From Chaetoderma sp. LZ-2023a (Eukaryota > Mollusca > Caudofoveata > Chaetodermatida > Chaetodermatidae): a stretch of DNA of 64,000 bases. The position numbers and the translations under genes are program-made. This document shows, piece after piece, positions 1 through 11,412 of this stretch. Position 1 is the stretch's first letter. The number at the start of each line of letters is the position of its first letter. The stretch spans positions 25,367,235 to 25,431,234 of the forward strand of contig CM067363.1 of assembly GCA_034401795.1 (NCBI GenBank), read 5' to 3'. The notes beneath the pieces were generated by a model, which searched no databases, was not told the DNA's origin, and saw nothing but the letters and a program-made list of their open reading frames with translations.

Positions 1-599
1 CAAACATCAATACCGTAAGTCCTCTTACATCCTCCTCCTCATACGACCTCCATTATCGGACCACCTCTTAAACTCTATTATTTTACTATTATCACTCATC
101 AAACTCTATTATTTTTACAACGGTAGATAACCGCGGAGGGGGGAGCGCTGCCACTACGTTCAAACGTAAAATACACAACTTTTATACTTTTAAGGGTTAA
201 GTAATTCAAAATAATAGAACATTCCAGTGTTGCAGATTCTCAAATACGTGTGCGGCTGGACGTCATTGTTTAGCTAGAAAAACGTGTGCCGCTGTTCGTC
301 ATTGTTATCTAGAATGCGTGTGCCCCTGAGCGCCATTGTTCTCAACATTCCATTCTGCAAGCATTTCTTTTGTTCTCCTGAAAAACCCATTGTTCTCGAA
401 GACCCCCTGCTGGGAAGAACAATAACGAGCAGCCGCACCCATAACTACTCCCTGTTGGGATCAATCGGATCTGGTAGCATATTTCCATAAAACGAAAAAT
501 ATTCATTTTAAATGCGTCCTCTGGAGGAGGCATCTACTTTGGCAAAATATGTATTTTGGAGGCCATCAATGCTCGCAAATCATTGAAATACTGGCATTC

Positions 600-885
600 A
601 GGGTCACCATATACTCTCTAAATGTCAATTTCCAAAAAAAATATACAGGTAAGCTGTTGAATGTTTGGAAATCAATTTGACTGTGTAGCGCCCAGTGAAA
701 TTAATTTCAAAATATTCAACAGCGTGTTTATTAAATATTAAAAACATATAATTCGTACAAAAGCACTGAGTCCGGCATCAATTAAGCCTTCGTGACGAAG
801 TTAGCTGCCTCATTCATGACGTAATTTATTAGGGCGTCATCCTACACGTGACGTCATATGATTGACTGGGAAACTGAAATCCTCA
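600..885 (+). mobile_element. Foldback element, family 1 (partial left flank)
   Basis: The palindromic core at 651-726 has arms GTTGAATGTTTGGAAA and TTTCAAAATATTCAAC. A CAGGTAAGC site sits just left of the core. The right flank carries TTTATTAAATA, AATTCGTACAA and a GTGACGTCATATG site. Confidence 0.7.
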
Positions 886-1189
886 ATTGTCACCTATGAA
901 GCCATGTTAATGAGATGGCTCTTGATGACTGGACGATGAGTGTAGTGCCAAACATTCAGACCCAATAATATTGTGGCTGATGCAAAAGTGATGTGAACTG
1001 TATCGGTATGGGCAAGCGCCGTTATCGAAATCACTGACCACAACAATTACATTACTTGGAATCGAGGTTCTCGAACAAGTTGTCCTTTGGTGTCATATTT
1101 ATCACACGAGTTTACTAAGATATCATTTGGATCGAGCATTAGCGTGTGATGAACTTGAAACGAATGGAGGGGTACAATCTGTCACTCGA

Positions 1190-1410
1190 GTGTCTGACGT
1201 CACAACCAATTACATCCCTAAGTAGGTGACGTCAGAATCATAATGGTGTATGATAGCTCCGTCTACGAAGCGGGAATAGTCCATCAAGTGTACGAATCGT
1301 ATGTCTTTGACGGGTTTACAATTTAATAAGCATTTTGTTGAATACTTTCAAACTACTTTGGCTTGACGCTTTTGCTGCCTAACTGTATAGTTACCTTAAA
1401 ATTTAGATAC
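1190..1410 (-). mobile_element. Foldback element, family 1, reversed half
   Basis: Two GACGTCA sites (near 1197 and 1228) are followed by the TTTAATAAGC block and a single core arm at about 1333-1352. Only one arm survives. Copy B has the equivalent at 14890-15110. Confidence 0.6.
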
Positions 1411-1424
1411 AGGGCCTCTGGGAT

Positions 1425-1700
1425 TGAAAGTGTTAATAAATTACAAAATATTTTAAAAGGTTTAGCCCTTGCCAGACGAAGTCGGCCAAACCCGGCCTCT
1501 GTGGTGGTATTGACGAATGTCTATTTGCAGGCCAAGTGAAGACTATTTTTTTAAGATTTACCACTGGAATGACTGGCTCGTATAACCGAGCCAGTCATTC
1601 CAGCTGTGAATTAAAAAAAATAGTCTTCTCTTGGCTGGCAAATGGGCGTTCAATAAGTAAATATTTTATTTGTTTTAACATATTTAGGTATTAAAGGGTT
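1425..1700. mobile_element. Foldback element, family 2
   Basis: The centre near 1583 has arms CACTGGAATGACTGGCTCG and its complement, extended by ATAGTCTTCTCTTGG-type sequence. The right end is an AAAGGGTTAA motif. It is shared by the duplication with 15120-15350, so insertion preceded the duplication. Confidence 0.75.
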
Positions 1701-1930
1701 AAAAATTAAATAATATTCACAAAATCACACATCAACTACAATATATGCCTATGAGAACATTTACTGATTCCTTGAAAGCTAAAATCGTATGCGCACTCAG
1801 AGAGCGCTGCTGGAGTGGAGAATAAATCGAATGAATGGGGTGTAATGAGTAGCTTGCTTATGAGCTTAGTGTGTAGTCAAATACTTGAGTCATAGGAGGC
1901 TTTGTCAGAAATAGCTAAAGAATTTGACAG

Positions 1931-2185
1931 ACATGTGGAAAGACTGATTGACTGGCTTAAGGATCGATCAAGCATCTATGCAACTGACTGACCAATCGAA
2001 TCCTGACCAACTGACCGACTGATCGGCCGACCGTGTGACCGGCCAATCAAGCAACCAACCAGCAGACTGGCAGACTAGCTGACTGACCAACCTACTGACC
2101 GATCAATCTACTGACTGACTGACCGACTAAGTGACCGACTGATCTACTGACTGGTGACTGACCGAGTGACTAACCGATAGACAGA
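1931..2185. repeat. Degenerate GACTGACC-like tandem repeat
   Basis: Imperfect four- to eight-base units of the GACTGACC / GACCGACT type. The equivalent in copy B is 15570-15865. Confidence 0.75.
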
Positions 2186-2399
2186 CAGACTTATACTAGG
2201 TGTTCGTTGCAAGATAAATATATACACTCACTAACTTTGGAATTACATATCCATCGCTTTACCTTGCTAAGATAATTCATAAGGCGTACTGGCAACTTTT
2301 GTTGGATTCCGTAATATAACTGGCAACATTTGTTGACATGCATACGCAGACGGTCAGCAGCTGCTAACCGGAATAAGTCGGCGTCGACAAAGAGAGCAT

Positions 2400-2690
2400 T
2401 CAAGTGTTATGCTATTTCTTTTAGCGTGGTCGTCTTGTAATCACGGTGTGTGGTTCAAATCAGGTGGATGACCAGAAATCGGTGGAGACATAGCAAATCG
2501 CCCTCACTACGTGAATCCTGCACGTCATTCACATGGCACGGCCCTCAGAAGGGATGTAAAACTTCCCTTCGACGCAACACTTCGGGGAAGCACCCTCAAG
2601 ATAGAGCCTTGGCTCAAATACAGCTAAATATACGCGGCTAATAAAGCCAATTGAACTCCAGCCACCACTGGACTGGTACAACGAAAATAC
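2400..2690 (+). mobile_element. Possible tRNA-derived SINE
   Basis: TAGCGTGGTCG near 2423 resembles a Pol III A box and GTGGTTCAAATC near 2450 resembles a B box. A SINE-like body follows, with a GGGATGTAAAACTTCCC stretch and CACTTCGGGGAAGCACC. No clean tail or target-site duplication was identified. It lies in a block absent from copy B. Confidence 0.4.
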
Positions 2691-2752
2691 GACCTGGTGA
2701 TGCATTGCCTTAGCGAATCATACAGCACTTGTGTAGACAATGGTGAAATCTA

Positions 2753-3030
2753 GTTTTAGCTATTCCCCGCCCATCTTTAGCTATGCTACACCAACGCTTC
2801 GCTCGTGCTGGGATTGATCTATCTCTGCGCTCTCTAAATATCGATTTCCAGCAAACTATGCAGGTAAGCTGTTGGATATTTTGAAACTAAGTTGACTGGG
2901 CGCTGCTGCTGCCTACGGCAACAGTAGCACCCAGTCAAATTAGTTTCAAAATATTCAACAGCATGCTTAGTAAAGATGGACTAAAGCGAGTCATTCATAA
3001 CGTAATTGATTATACCAAACTGGGTTCCTC
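2753..3030 (+). mobile_element. Foldback element, family 1
   Basis: The left flank TTTTAGCTATTCCCCGCCC is followed by a GCAGGTAAGC site and the palindromic core 2867-2965 (centre GCTGCCTACGGCAACAG). The right flank has TTAGTAAAGATGG. Copy B (15865-15970) keeps only the right half. Confidence 0.75.
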
Positions 3031-3593
3031 CATTCAATTGACAATCTTTGTTCATGTCACTTAAGGGCTAATGAAGATAGTGATTGAGTCATTTTCTCTA
3101 AGGTTGATATCTTCATCGTACAGATTTCTCCATTGATGCTAGGAACAGAAACATAACAAGGTCATTAATCGGCAAATCACGTTGCTCTACCATCATTCAT
3201 ACGCTATTGAGATGCGAGTAATGTCGTAACAGGCACTTTCGTGGCTGATTAATCAATGATTATAGAGATGGGGGCAATTTCCCAAGGGTTTATCTCGCAT
3301 TTGACGCCTAACCTGCTCACGAGTTTGCCATTTTTAATTCAGCGATATATACGTATGCTTGTATCCACGTAAATACATATGCGCACACTCACATACAGCC
3401 ACGCGGTCATACGCAAAAAGCCGAGAACACATACACAAAAAAGCAGACTTCAATTAATAACAACATTCGCTAATCTACCTAATAGGTATAATAATCTTCG
3501 CTTTCGGTCACAGATTTACCAGCGCGCTGGGTAAAATTAAAATGACGACGAAGATCATATACTGTGTTCTGCGTCTGCAGTAGTTTGAAACCA

Positions 3594-4440
3594 TCATGCT
3601 GCTCCAATCAGTGATTCCTTTTCGTCCTCTTTGTCCGCTGTTTCTTGACCACAGTACGAAACCGTATCCCACCTGTCACCCCTCAAGTACTTCTTGGTCA
3701 TCAATATACCCATTCCGTCTACCTTTGATCTGTACGTAGCACAATTCATGTGATATTCGCAGAGCATGGCCATACATAGCTCCTCTATGTTAGGCCACCA
3801 CATTGACATTGGAACGGCATTGCACATAGTGTATAACGCATGATTGGAGATTATGCTGTCTGGCCAGTGACATTTGGTTATAGCAAAAAGGTGTCTGCGG
3901 TGAGAGGCATCAAGCTTACATAGAACTGCCTTCCGACCTGTTTAGCTGCTACAGTTTTACAGCATACTTGATACACATATCGCGTCATTCAAGCCTAGTT
4001 TTTTGGCTAGAAGGATCAGTGGTCCACGAATCCAGATTTTCCAAAATGACTGCCAGGCAATGTTTCCCCTGATGCAACACGCAGCGATGTCAGATTAGCC
4101 GCGCATTAGTGAACCAACGATTTCTCTCTTCCTTCATTCCTCTCCCCACGCAGCGGGATGGCTGTCACTGATAGATGTACATGGGTAAACTTGTTCTTGG
4201 CTTCGTTCATGAAGATATCCACATTATTGAGTTGGGCTGCAGCTACAGGGAAATGTTATTGAGAGGCTTCTTTTCCTCACTATAAAGACTGCATCACTCG
4301 TGTACTCTATCTCTAGTGGAAGGCCCAGTTTAGATGCTGTGGAATGTTCTCCATCAGATTCTAGAGCCAACGTCAGGTGAAATGTAAATAACACCGGAGA
4401 GTGGTCATCTCCGTGTGGAGAACCAATGGACCTATCCAGA
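3594..4440 (-). pseudogene. Non-LTR retrotransposon reverse transcriptase relic (copy A)
   Basis: Read on the minus strand from 4440 down, the peptide contains IGSPHGDDHSPVLF, which fits the RT motif 'GxPQGDxLSPxLF'. It then has IEYTSDAVFI, which fits the catalytic strand usually written as Y-A-D-D followed by VDF or VFI. In another frame at 4040-3600 the run FWKIWIRGPLILLAKKL leads to KLDASHRRHLFAITKCHWPD and SIISNHALYTMCNAVPMS. That matches the conserved C-terminal region after the RT in many LINEs (a HR..L..I...WPD..SN..LY..CN pattern). At least two stops (a TAA in place of the usual Tyr, and another TAA), a frame change and the YADD-to-YTSD alteration show it is dead. Its 5' side is cut by the family 1 element at 4440-4760. 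The exact clade is not determinable by eye. Confidence 0.75.
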
Positions 4441-4760
4441 GTAATGACGTCATATGATACCATAATCAGTTAACGGGCGTGTAGGATGACGTCATAATCT
4501 TTACGCCATAAATGATTCTATACGCCAGTCCTTATCTCTTAATAGTTCGACACGTTGTACAAATTGTATGTCTCTATTATTTAATAAACATGCCATGGAA
4601 TATTTTGAAACTAATTTGGCTGGGCGCGGTTGCTGTCTTACGTGTATAGTTTTCCGGAAATTGATATTCAGGGAGTTCAGAGATCGATCGATCCCAAACC
4701 GATCTAGGTGTGGAGCCGAGCCTAGCCTAGGATGGGTGGGGCATAGTATAGCCAGCCTGA
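4440..4760 (-). mobile_element. Foldback element, family 1, reversed, abutting the RT relic
   Basis: The order is AATGACGTCATATG, GATGACGTCATAATC, the AATAAACATG block, a core arm (GGAATATTTTGAAACTAA), TATAGTTTTCCGG, and finally GGTGGGGCATAGTATAGC, which is the family end in reverse. Only one core arm is clear. Confidence 0.65.
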
Positions 4761-6430
4761 TTTAGTACATCCATAATCTTTTATCGTTTGATGACGTCAA
4801 CGGGGCGTGCTATTTCGATGTCCATCTTGTGAAAGTTCCAGTGTATGGACCTGTCTTTCAGACACGACCAGACAGTGGTTCCGCAGCTACGTCCTCATTT
4901 AAAGACGCTCGGCTAGGTTCCAGCGAAATTGTTAGGGTGTTTTCTCAGATGCGACGTAGTGTTACACTGGACAAGATATTCCGGAGGCTGTTGAGGTTGA
5001 TGCTGCCAATTACAATTCCTATTAGAATCAATTGACTGTTTTCAAACCTGCTACGCATTGTTGCAGCATCGACATGATAGCATTTTAATCTAATGTGATA
5101 CCATGCCGGCGTTGTGTTGTTATGCCACGATGGCGTTGTACCGCATGTGTTCTTAGATGTACTGCCCACTCCATTGCACCCACTGGACTTGATATGGAAC
5201 TGAATCAGATTTGTTTTATCAATGATGCATTACTGCAGGTAATTCCAGAAATAGGCACCACCAAGCCACAAGCCCAACCCCGTGAAACGAAATCATCATC
5301 TGATTTGCATAATTGCAGCGTACTGCCATTTTGAATCAAACTTTGATGAAATAATGGTTCGCTTTCACAAGGTATGCAGCTAACAAGCTATATCTTATTG
5401 ACCATTGAGTATGGCTAGGAAAATGTCCAGAAATTGTTTGCATGGCTTGTGTATGTCTTATCTAATCAGTTCTGGTTACTTTGAATAGCAATAACGCGTT
5501 ATTCTTAGCTGGTTTGTTCGTGATAAGCGATCGCAATCTATGTCGTTGACTTCACATCGCGTCTGGTCTTCGGGCATCGAACGATGGTGGGTGACGACTT
5601 GGCAAAAGTGACCGAGGTGCCGGTTGATTCAATCGCATGTGTAGATCTACTGTAGTAGTGATCGGTTGATACAAATGCTCTTACTGACCTCTAACTTTCC
5701 TTTATGAAATCTCTCATAACCTAGATATAATGGAGATTATTTAAGATATGGCATAAAATCATCTGATGTCTGTGGATCATGGTCGATATAGAATCAACGG
5801 TGAAACATTATCTAGAGATCAGTTCCCGTTGGAGATCTGCCAAATTTGTCGCTCAAGTAACTCTATTTTAAGGCACCAATGGCATCCATTCAACATGTTT
5901 TCAAAAGATTCAGCTCGACGGATTACCCCTATGATTGGTCTTGAATTGATATGCTATGATTTCATGTTTCAACGGGTTGAAACGATTTCAAAATGTCCAA
6001 GTATTTTCACATACATATTGGATAATTATTACCAGATTTAGCAGGAAGACGGGCATCTGAGATGAGATTTGATACTGATAATCCGCTTATCCCATCTCCC
6101 AGATTTTTAAACGAATTCAATTGTCTACATATTATTGCTGACCGAAGATGTTGTTGATGCTGGGAATGTTATCAGTAGCAGTCATCACACACAGGTCAAG
6201 ACTGGCGAGAACAGACCTATCAAACATCACAATTAAAAGGGCCTGAACCCCGCAAAAAAATGTAAAGGTGTGCCACTACTCCACGTATGAAGTGTATGCT
6301 TTGGATGAAGCTACGATTTAATCAACCTTCTGTTGAATATTTAGCAAATAATTTGATGTTGCTGCCAGAGTGTTGTTATCTATATAGTTACCTCGCAATT
6401 TAGGTCTGGTTTCAAAGGATCTAAATCTAT
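4760..6430. other. Unassigned duplicated block, no supported gene
   Basis: This is the region shared with 17640-19310. Short open frames here, such as one beginning at 5766 with a counterpart at 18616, look similar between copies only because the DNA is duplicated. No protein family was recognised. One partial family 1 arm lies near 6333-6350. Confidence 0.6.
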
Positions 6431-6440
6431 TCCAACATGT

Positions 6441-6845
6441 GTAAAAATATGCGGGTATAGCTAAAAATATGCGGGTATAGCTAAAAATATGCGAGTATAG
6501 CTAAAAATATGCGGGTATAGCTCAAAATATGCGGGTATAGCTAAAAATATGCGGGTATAGCTAAAAATATGCGGGTATAGCTAAAAATATGCGAGTATAG
6601 CTAAAAATATGCGAGTATAGCTAAAAACATGCGGGTATAGCTAAAAATATGCGGGTATAGCTAAAAATATGCGAGTATAGCTAAAAATATGCGGGTATAG
6701 CTAAAAATATGCGGGTATAGCTAAAAATATGCGAGTATAGCTAAAAATATGCGAGTATAGCTAAAAATATGCGGGTATAGCTAAAAATATGCGAGTATAG
6801 CTAAAAATATGCGGGTATAGCTAAAAATATGCGGGTATAGATAAA
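6441..6845. repeat. Minisatellite, 20-bp unit, about 20 near-perfect copies
   Basis: The unit is CTAAAAATATGCGGGTATAG, with a recurrent G/A variant (GCGAGTATAG). The register is exact, three units per 60 bases. The unit contains TATAGCTAAAA, which matches the outer end of family 1 elements (compare GGGTATAGCTAAAAC at 27772). Confidence 0.95.
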
Positions 6846-7092
6846 ATGTGCGGGCATAGCTAGAAATGCGCGGGCATAGCTAGAAATGTTCGGGCATAGC
6901 TAGAAATATGCTGGCATAGCTAGAAATGTGCGGGTATAGCGTAGAATGTGCGGATATAGATAGAAATGTGGGGATATAGCAAGAAATGTGCGGGCATAGC
7001 TAGAAATGTGCGGGCGTAGCTAGAAATGTGTGGGCATAGCTAGAAATGTGCGGGCATAACTAGAAATGTGCGGGGCTTAGCTAGAAATCGGC
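6846..7092. repeat. Older, diverged arm of the same minisatellite
   Basis: About twelve copies resemble GAAATGTGCGGGCATAGCTA, with substitutions and small indels. Copy B holds only about four such units (19310-19395), so the near-perfect block next to it expanded in copy A or was lost from copy B. Confidence 0.9.
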
Positions 7093-7296
7093 CATTTGAT
7101 GGAACTAAGTCATCTACACTGGATCGTGAATATGCAGTAGTAGCAGTCTCAGATGGTACTAAGTATATGAGCATTTAGCATGCTGCTTGAAAGGGCAATG
7201 GGCATATGGACCGGACCTTTTGATTCGCAATCACTGCCGTGTTTAGGGCCCGGCAACAGTGCAGCTCCGCAGTTACAAGGGACCGCGAAGATCCTG

Positions 7297-7327
<31 letters not shown>

Positions 7328-7366
7328 AATGGTGATTTTTTAAAACGCACGCCCACACGCACGCAG

Positions 7367-7413
<47 letters not shown>

Positions 7414-7416
7414 CAC
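7297..7416. repeat. Poly-G run followed by an ACGC microsatellite
   Basis: About 29 consecutive G are followed, after a short spacer, by CACGCACGC repeats from 7345. Open frames on either strand across this stretch are repeat artefacts. Confidence 0.95.
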
Positions 7417-7499
7417 ACAAACACAGACATTGCATGGGATGGAAGAAAACCCCATTGCAAGTGTCTGCATCCCCATTAAATAAATTACCCTTCGTCATC

Positions 7500-8120
7500 A
7501 TATCGAAATGCACTGATCAGGGTTTTTTATAATAGCTTTTGTGTTCATTTAACATAATATAGTCCTCTATTTAAAAGGCTTAATATGTAAAATTTTGGGA
7601 TAAAATGTAAATCATGTGTGTCTGTAATGCATTTTCCCTGCGCGCTCGCAATTGCGAAACGGCTGGGGATTAAACCTTAACAAGAAATATTGTTTTCTTT
7701 CGTCGTCCCTCCTTAAATATATTCACACAATTCTAAAAGAACGTGGCCAGGTTATAACAGTAGTCTATTTAGCTATGTATTGACTCTCTGAATCCCTTCG
7801 TTGTTCGAAACATGTCAGGAATGTGCCTGACTCGCATCTCTAAGCTAAAGACACAAAGCACGGTCCTGGCACTCTTGGCGTTTTTTAAGCTGTTGTTGCG
7901 ATTGTGTCGCATCTAGAATTGCATTTCCTTTGAGAATTGGTCGTCATCCAAACAGAATAGTGTCATTGATGTGTATAGGAATAAAGAGGACCGTCGACTG
8001 GACTAAGTAAGCTGTATTGTATAAATGAGGCAGTTGACAACGAGGTCAGAGTTCACTGTGTTATCGAGGACGCTTCTCAACCTCCACTATTAATCAAAAG
8101 ATCATCGTCGCAATACTTTA
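7500..8120. other. Intergenic, nothing recognised
   Basis: Single-copy looking AT-rich sequence. I see no coding signal, RNA gene or repeat structure. Confidence 0.5.
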
Positions 8121-8260
8121 ACTCTTGGAACCCTGATTTGCCAGAATATCAATTATAAATTAACTATACAGGTAATTTGCTGAAAATCTTGAAATCAACA
8201 AAGTACCTGTACAGTTACCACGCATTGGGATTCTGGAAATTTAAGGCTAAAATGGTTAAG
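8095..8260 (+). mobile_element. Foldback-like family 1 relative, short form
   Basis: A TATACAGGTAA site, a weak core arm (TGCTGAAAATCTTGAAATC) and a GTACCTGTACAGTTACC return are bounded by AACTCTTGGAACCC and GGGATTCTGGAAATT. The arms are poorly matched. Confidence 0.4.
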
Positions 8261-8541
8261 AAGTTATATTTGGTGAATGCATTTACTCTAGGTCATGTGA
8301 TAACTGGTTTGTACGATCAGACAACCTATTAAACAGGGACTATATTTAGGTGATCAAAAGTGGGATCATTTGCTATGGCTTTGTCGACATTTGCAGCACC
8401 ATAGCTCTATAAGCCCGAACAATGTATTTAATTCGCTGTACGATTGGCTATAGGCCTATAATGTGGCTAAATTTAGTATTATTGACTGTTAGACTGCTCC
8501 AAGTCACCTGAAGATAATTGCAATGACAATAACTCTGGACC

Positions 8542-8632
8542 TGCAGAATATTTTGAAAACAAGTTGACTGAAAGATGTTGGTGGCTCAGCCACCAACATC
8601 TTTCAGTCAAATTGTTTTCAAAATATTCAGCA
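8542..8632. mobile_element. Foldback core, family 1, nearly perfect hairpin
   Basis: The arms of about 43 bases meet at GTGGCTCAGCCAC with no loop. The outer ends are GAATATTTTGAAAAC and GTTTTCAAAATATTC. The usual TAGCTATGCC and TGACGTCA flanks are absent. Confidence 0.8.
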
Positions 8633-8824
8633 CATCAAGAGCGAAACCTCATAGAAAATGCAGTTTTTACAAATCCAGTGTGCATACAGTTAACCCTTGA
8701 TCTGCTCCCAGAAACCCGTATGTGCCATGAACGTGACCATTAACTGGGCCATCTCATTTACTGGTTACTTACAATGACTTTGCCCACTGAATTCCCAGCT
8801 TATCAATTTCAAAAGTATTGTACA

Positions 8825-8930
8825 CGCATGGTGTTGAATGTCTTGAAGATAATTTGGCAGGAAACTGTTGCCGACAATAACATCACCAGCTTCCAGTCAA
8901 ATTAGCTTCATAATATTTAACAGAACAGTT
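8825..8930. mobile_element. Foldback core, family 1, diverged
   Basis: GTTGAATGTCTTGAAGATAA and its inverted partner ending TTCATAATATTTAAC flank a centre at GTTGCCGACAATAAC. Confidence 0.6.
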
Positions 8931-9419
8931 CTGGCATTGTAGATAATCTTTCCTGTTAGGTCATTCAACTCAAATAGTTACTGTTATATGAAGACATTTC
9001 TTCACAATAATCCATTTTTCCCATTTCCACATTCAAATTGCCCAGACTAATAAACCATATTGGTGAGTCGTTTTATGTCCTGGGAATGGTACCTCGGACA
9101 TTTCCCTATCCTCACGCCAATGCAAATTTGCGAACAAAGCAATACGATATCGTATTCCAGCGATACATTTGGTATTTTATTTAGTAATGTTAAATCTTGG
9201 ATGAAATAATAGAACATAAACTGTTGCCTTGTTTCTAGATATGGGTGATGACATTTGATGACTAGGTTCAATGGTGACAAGATAGTTATTGTATAGAGAT
9301 TCAGATCTGTTATTATAAGCTTGATGATATGCGATGGCAGTTCCGTAAGACAGGTATGCAAAGTCACGTGTACAGATATGTTCACCAGGAAAGGAACGGT
9401 TGCATTTGCGATACAGTAC

Positions 9420-9655
9420 TGTGCATGTATGTATGTATGTATGTGTGTATGTATGTATGTATGTATTTTTATTTTATTGACGCACTGGCAACGTGCGGCT
9501 TCAATTTCCACACGCTATCCAGCCGACAGTCATGCACCCATTAGTTTAAATTATTGATCACCATCTCCCGGTCAGGGGATCGAACCGCCATACTGCAACT
9601 CCGCATAGCATCAGCAACCAGACATCTTTCCACTGGACCACCGCGCCAAGACTAA
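9420..9655 (-). mobile_element. tRNA-derived SINE-like unit 1
   Basis: On the minus strand an A box TGGTCCAGTGG (9640-9630) and a B box GGTTCGATCCC (9586-9576) lie in a tRNA-like head of about 80 bases. The A-to-B spacing is long enough for a Leu/Ser-like variable arm. The body runs down to AATAAAATAAAAATAC and ends in a CATA repeat (9465-9425). An A/B-box head, an unrelated body and a simple-repeat tail are the layout of a tRNA-derived SINE. Confidence 0.7.
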
Positions 9656-9795
9656 AAAGTCTGGTTTTGGCCGACCAGCTTTCACATGTCTGATATACTG
9701 GCACACTGACGATTCATATGGGACTATCTGTGGATGCACCTTTCAATCCTTGGCATTTAAGCCTATTGTACTATGACTCCATCACGGCTCTGGCA

Positions 9796-9978
9796 TACGT
9801 GTATTTTTATTTTATTGACGCACTGGCAACGTGCGGCTTCAATTTCCACATGCCCTCCAGCCGACAGTCATGCACCCATTAGTTTAATTTATTGATCACC
9901 ATCTCCCGGTCGGGGGATCGAACCGCCATACTGCAACTCCGCATAGCATCAGCAACCAGACATCTTTCTACTGGACCA
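9796..9978 (-). mobile_element. tRNA-derived SINE-like unit 2
   Basis: Same order as unit 1, with the B box at 9924-9914. The head is shortened, so the sequence upstream of the A box is missing. It starts about 335 bases after unit 1, and the 140-150 bases between the units are also repeated. Confidence 0.7.
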
Positions 9979-10128
9979 AAAGTCTGGGTTTGGCCGACCA
10001 GCTTTCACATGTCTGATATACTGACACACTGACGATTCATATGGGACTATCTGTGGATGCACCTGCCACGATTCAATCCTTGGCATTTAGCCTATTGTAC
10101 TCTGACTCCATCACGGCTCTGGCAGTAT

Positions 10129-10200
10129 ATGTATTTTTATTTTATTGACGCACTGGCAACGTGCGGCTTCAATTTCCACATGCTATCCAGCCGACTGACA
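10129..10200 (-). mobile_element. tRNA-derived SINE-like unit 3, truncated
   Basis: Only the tail-proximal body (GTATTTTTATTTTATTGACG to CATGCTATCCAGCCGAC) is present; the tRNA-like head is lost. Confidence 0.65.
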
Positions 10201-10321
10201 AGTGGATCTTGGCCAATTTGTCCGTTCTCTGCAGTATTTGTGGTCAGCTTTAAATAAGCTGGTGAATATGTTATTCATATTTAGCCTCAGCTCGTCGTTA
10301 AATTAGTTTTATCATATTCAA

Positions 10322-10323
<2 letters not shown>

Positions 10324-10375
<52 letters not shown>
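10324..10375. repeat. AAT microsatellite
   Basis: About 17 AAT units. Confidence 0.95.
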
Positions 10376-10378
<3 letters not shown>

Positions 10379-10534
10379 ATTGAAAAGGATTGTTGATTGC
10401 TTATTTTTCGGGTTCAAATAGTTAGGCCGTTGTTACAATATGATGTATAGCCCAATGTGTAGTATATCTCATTGGCTTAATCACCTAATCCTAAAATTTG
10501 CTCATGAAAATTTCAATCTGTCCATTTACAGACT

Positions 10535-10675
10535 AAAAGAGGAGTTGTTTTTAAAATGTACAACTGGAATGACTGGCTCGATTATCGAGCCAGTCATTCC
10601 AGTGGTACATTTTCAATAAATAGTATTATCTTCGTATGCAATATGGCATTTCTCAAGACCATTGCAAAAGTCGTT
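10535..10675. mobile_element. Foldback element, family 2
   Basis: ACTGGAATGACTGGCTCGAT meets its complement near 10583. The right side continues with TAGTATTATCTTCGTATGC, resembling the outer part of other copies. The outer left arm has decayed. Confidence 0.75.
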
Positions 10676-10679
10676 TACA

Positions 10680-11410
10680 ACTTGAAAGGCATGTAGACAA
10701 CTCAGATGAAGAACGCACAGCATTGCTATGGTATTGGACTCAGCGACAACGCAGTTTAATCTGTTTCTATGAGGAATTAAGCTCATAATTCTATTGAATT
10801 AATCCATTACAAGAACGCTAATCCAAATTGCTATATAGTTTTTATACTTTTGTAAAATGTTATCGAGTTAATTGTATATTTAAAATGCATCCTATTATGC
10901 GCTTAATTTACTGAAACTAGGTAGAAAGGTGTATTTTAAACCTGCAGATTTACAGAAACAATAGATAAATTATTAGAAAAGTGCAATGTTTAGTACGCGG
11001 CCTCTCTTAACGTGCCTTAATGTGTGTCAGCTATTTGCCTTTGGGTTTAACTGACACTGGAGCATCATGAACGTTGAATTAGTAGGAATTATGTCATCAC
11101 GCCGTCAATAGAAGAAATGTGTATTCTGCTTTCTATAGCTTAGGCCAGTGAACTTAGATTCATTGTGTATATATGCGCTTTCTGGCTTGAGGAAGCGATG
11201 TATCAAATGGCCTGTGGATATATTAGGTTCCGTTAAATCATCTGCAATATACCTGTGACAAAACCTCATATTGCTTTTGTCAGTAACATATTATACATGT
11301 GCCAGAATGGGGTACGAACCGTTTTCCATTTGCAATATGATACAGAATGTCATTTCATTCAAGGTACCAGTAATCTTTTAGCTGTCAAATAAATCATCTC
11401 CGGAATGACC
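10680..11410. other. Intergenic, nothing recognised
   Basis: AT-rich sequence without a coding or RNA signal. It lies between blocks of copy A and is missing from copy B. Confidence 0.5.
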
Positions 11411-11412
11411 TT

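Noticed and set aside
5766..6041. Possible small gene conserved with 18616-18816
   Set aside because: The similarity is explained by the segmental duplication, since the neighbouring non-coding sequence is equally similar, and the frame ends early in copy B.
6441..7092. CRISPR-like array
   Set aside because: The units are contiguous 20-bp repeats without spacers, in animal DNA.
9047..9511. Minus-strand frame of 154 codons
   Set aside because: It begins in the SINE-like body and the CATA repeat, and the rest has no recognised domain, so it is most likely chance.
9570..9655. True tRNA gene
   Set aside because: A and B boxes are present, but the spacing, the attached body with repeat tail and the multiple diverged copies fit a SINE-like repeat rather than a functional tRNA.
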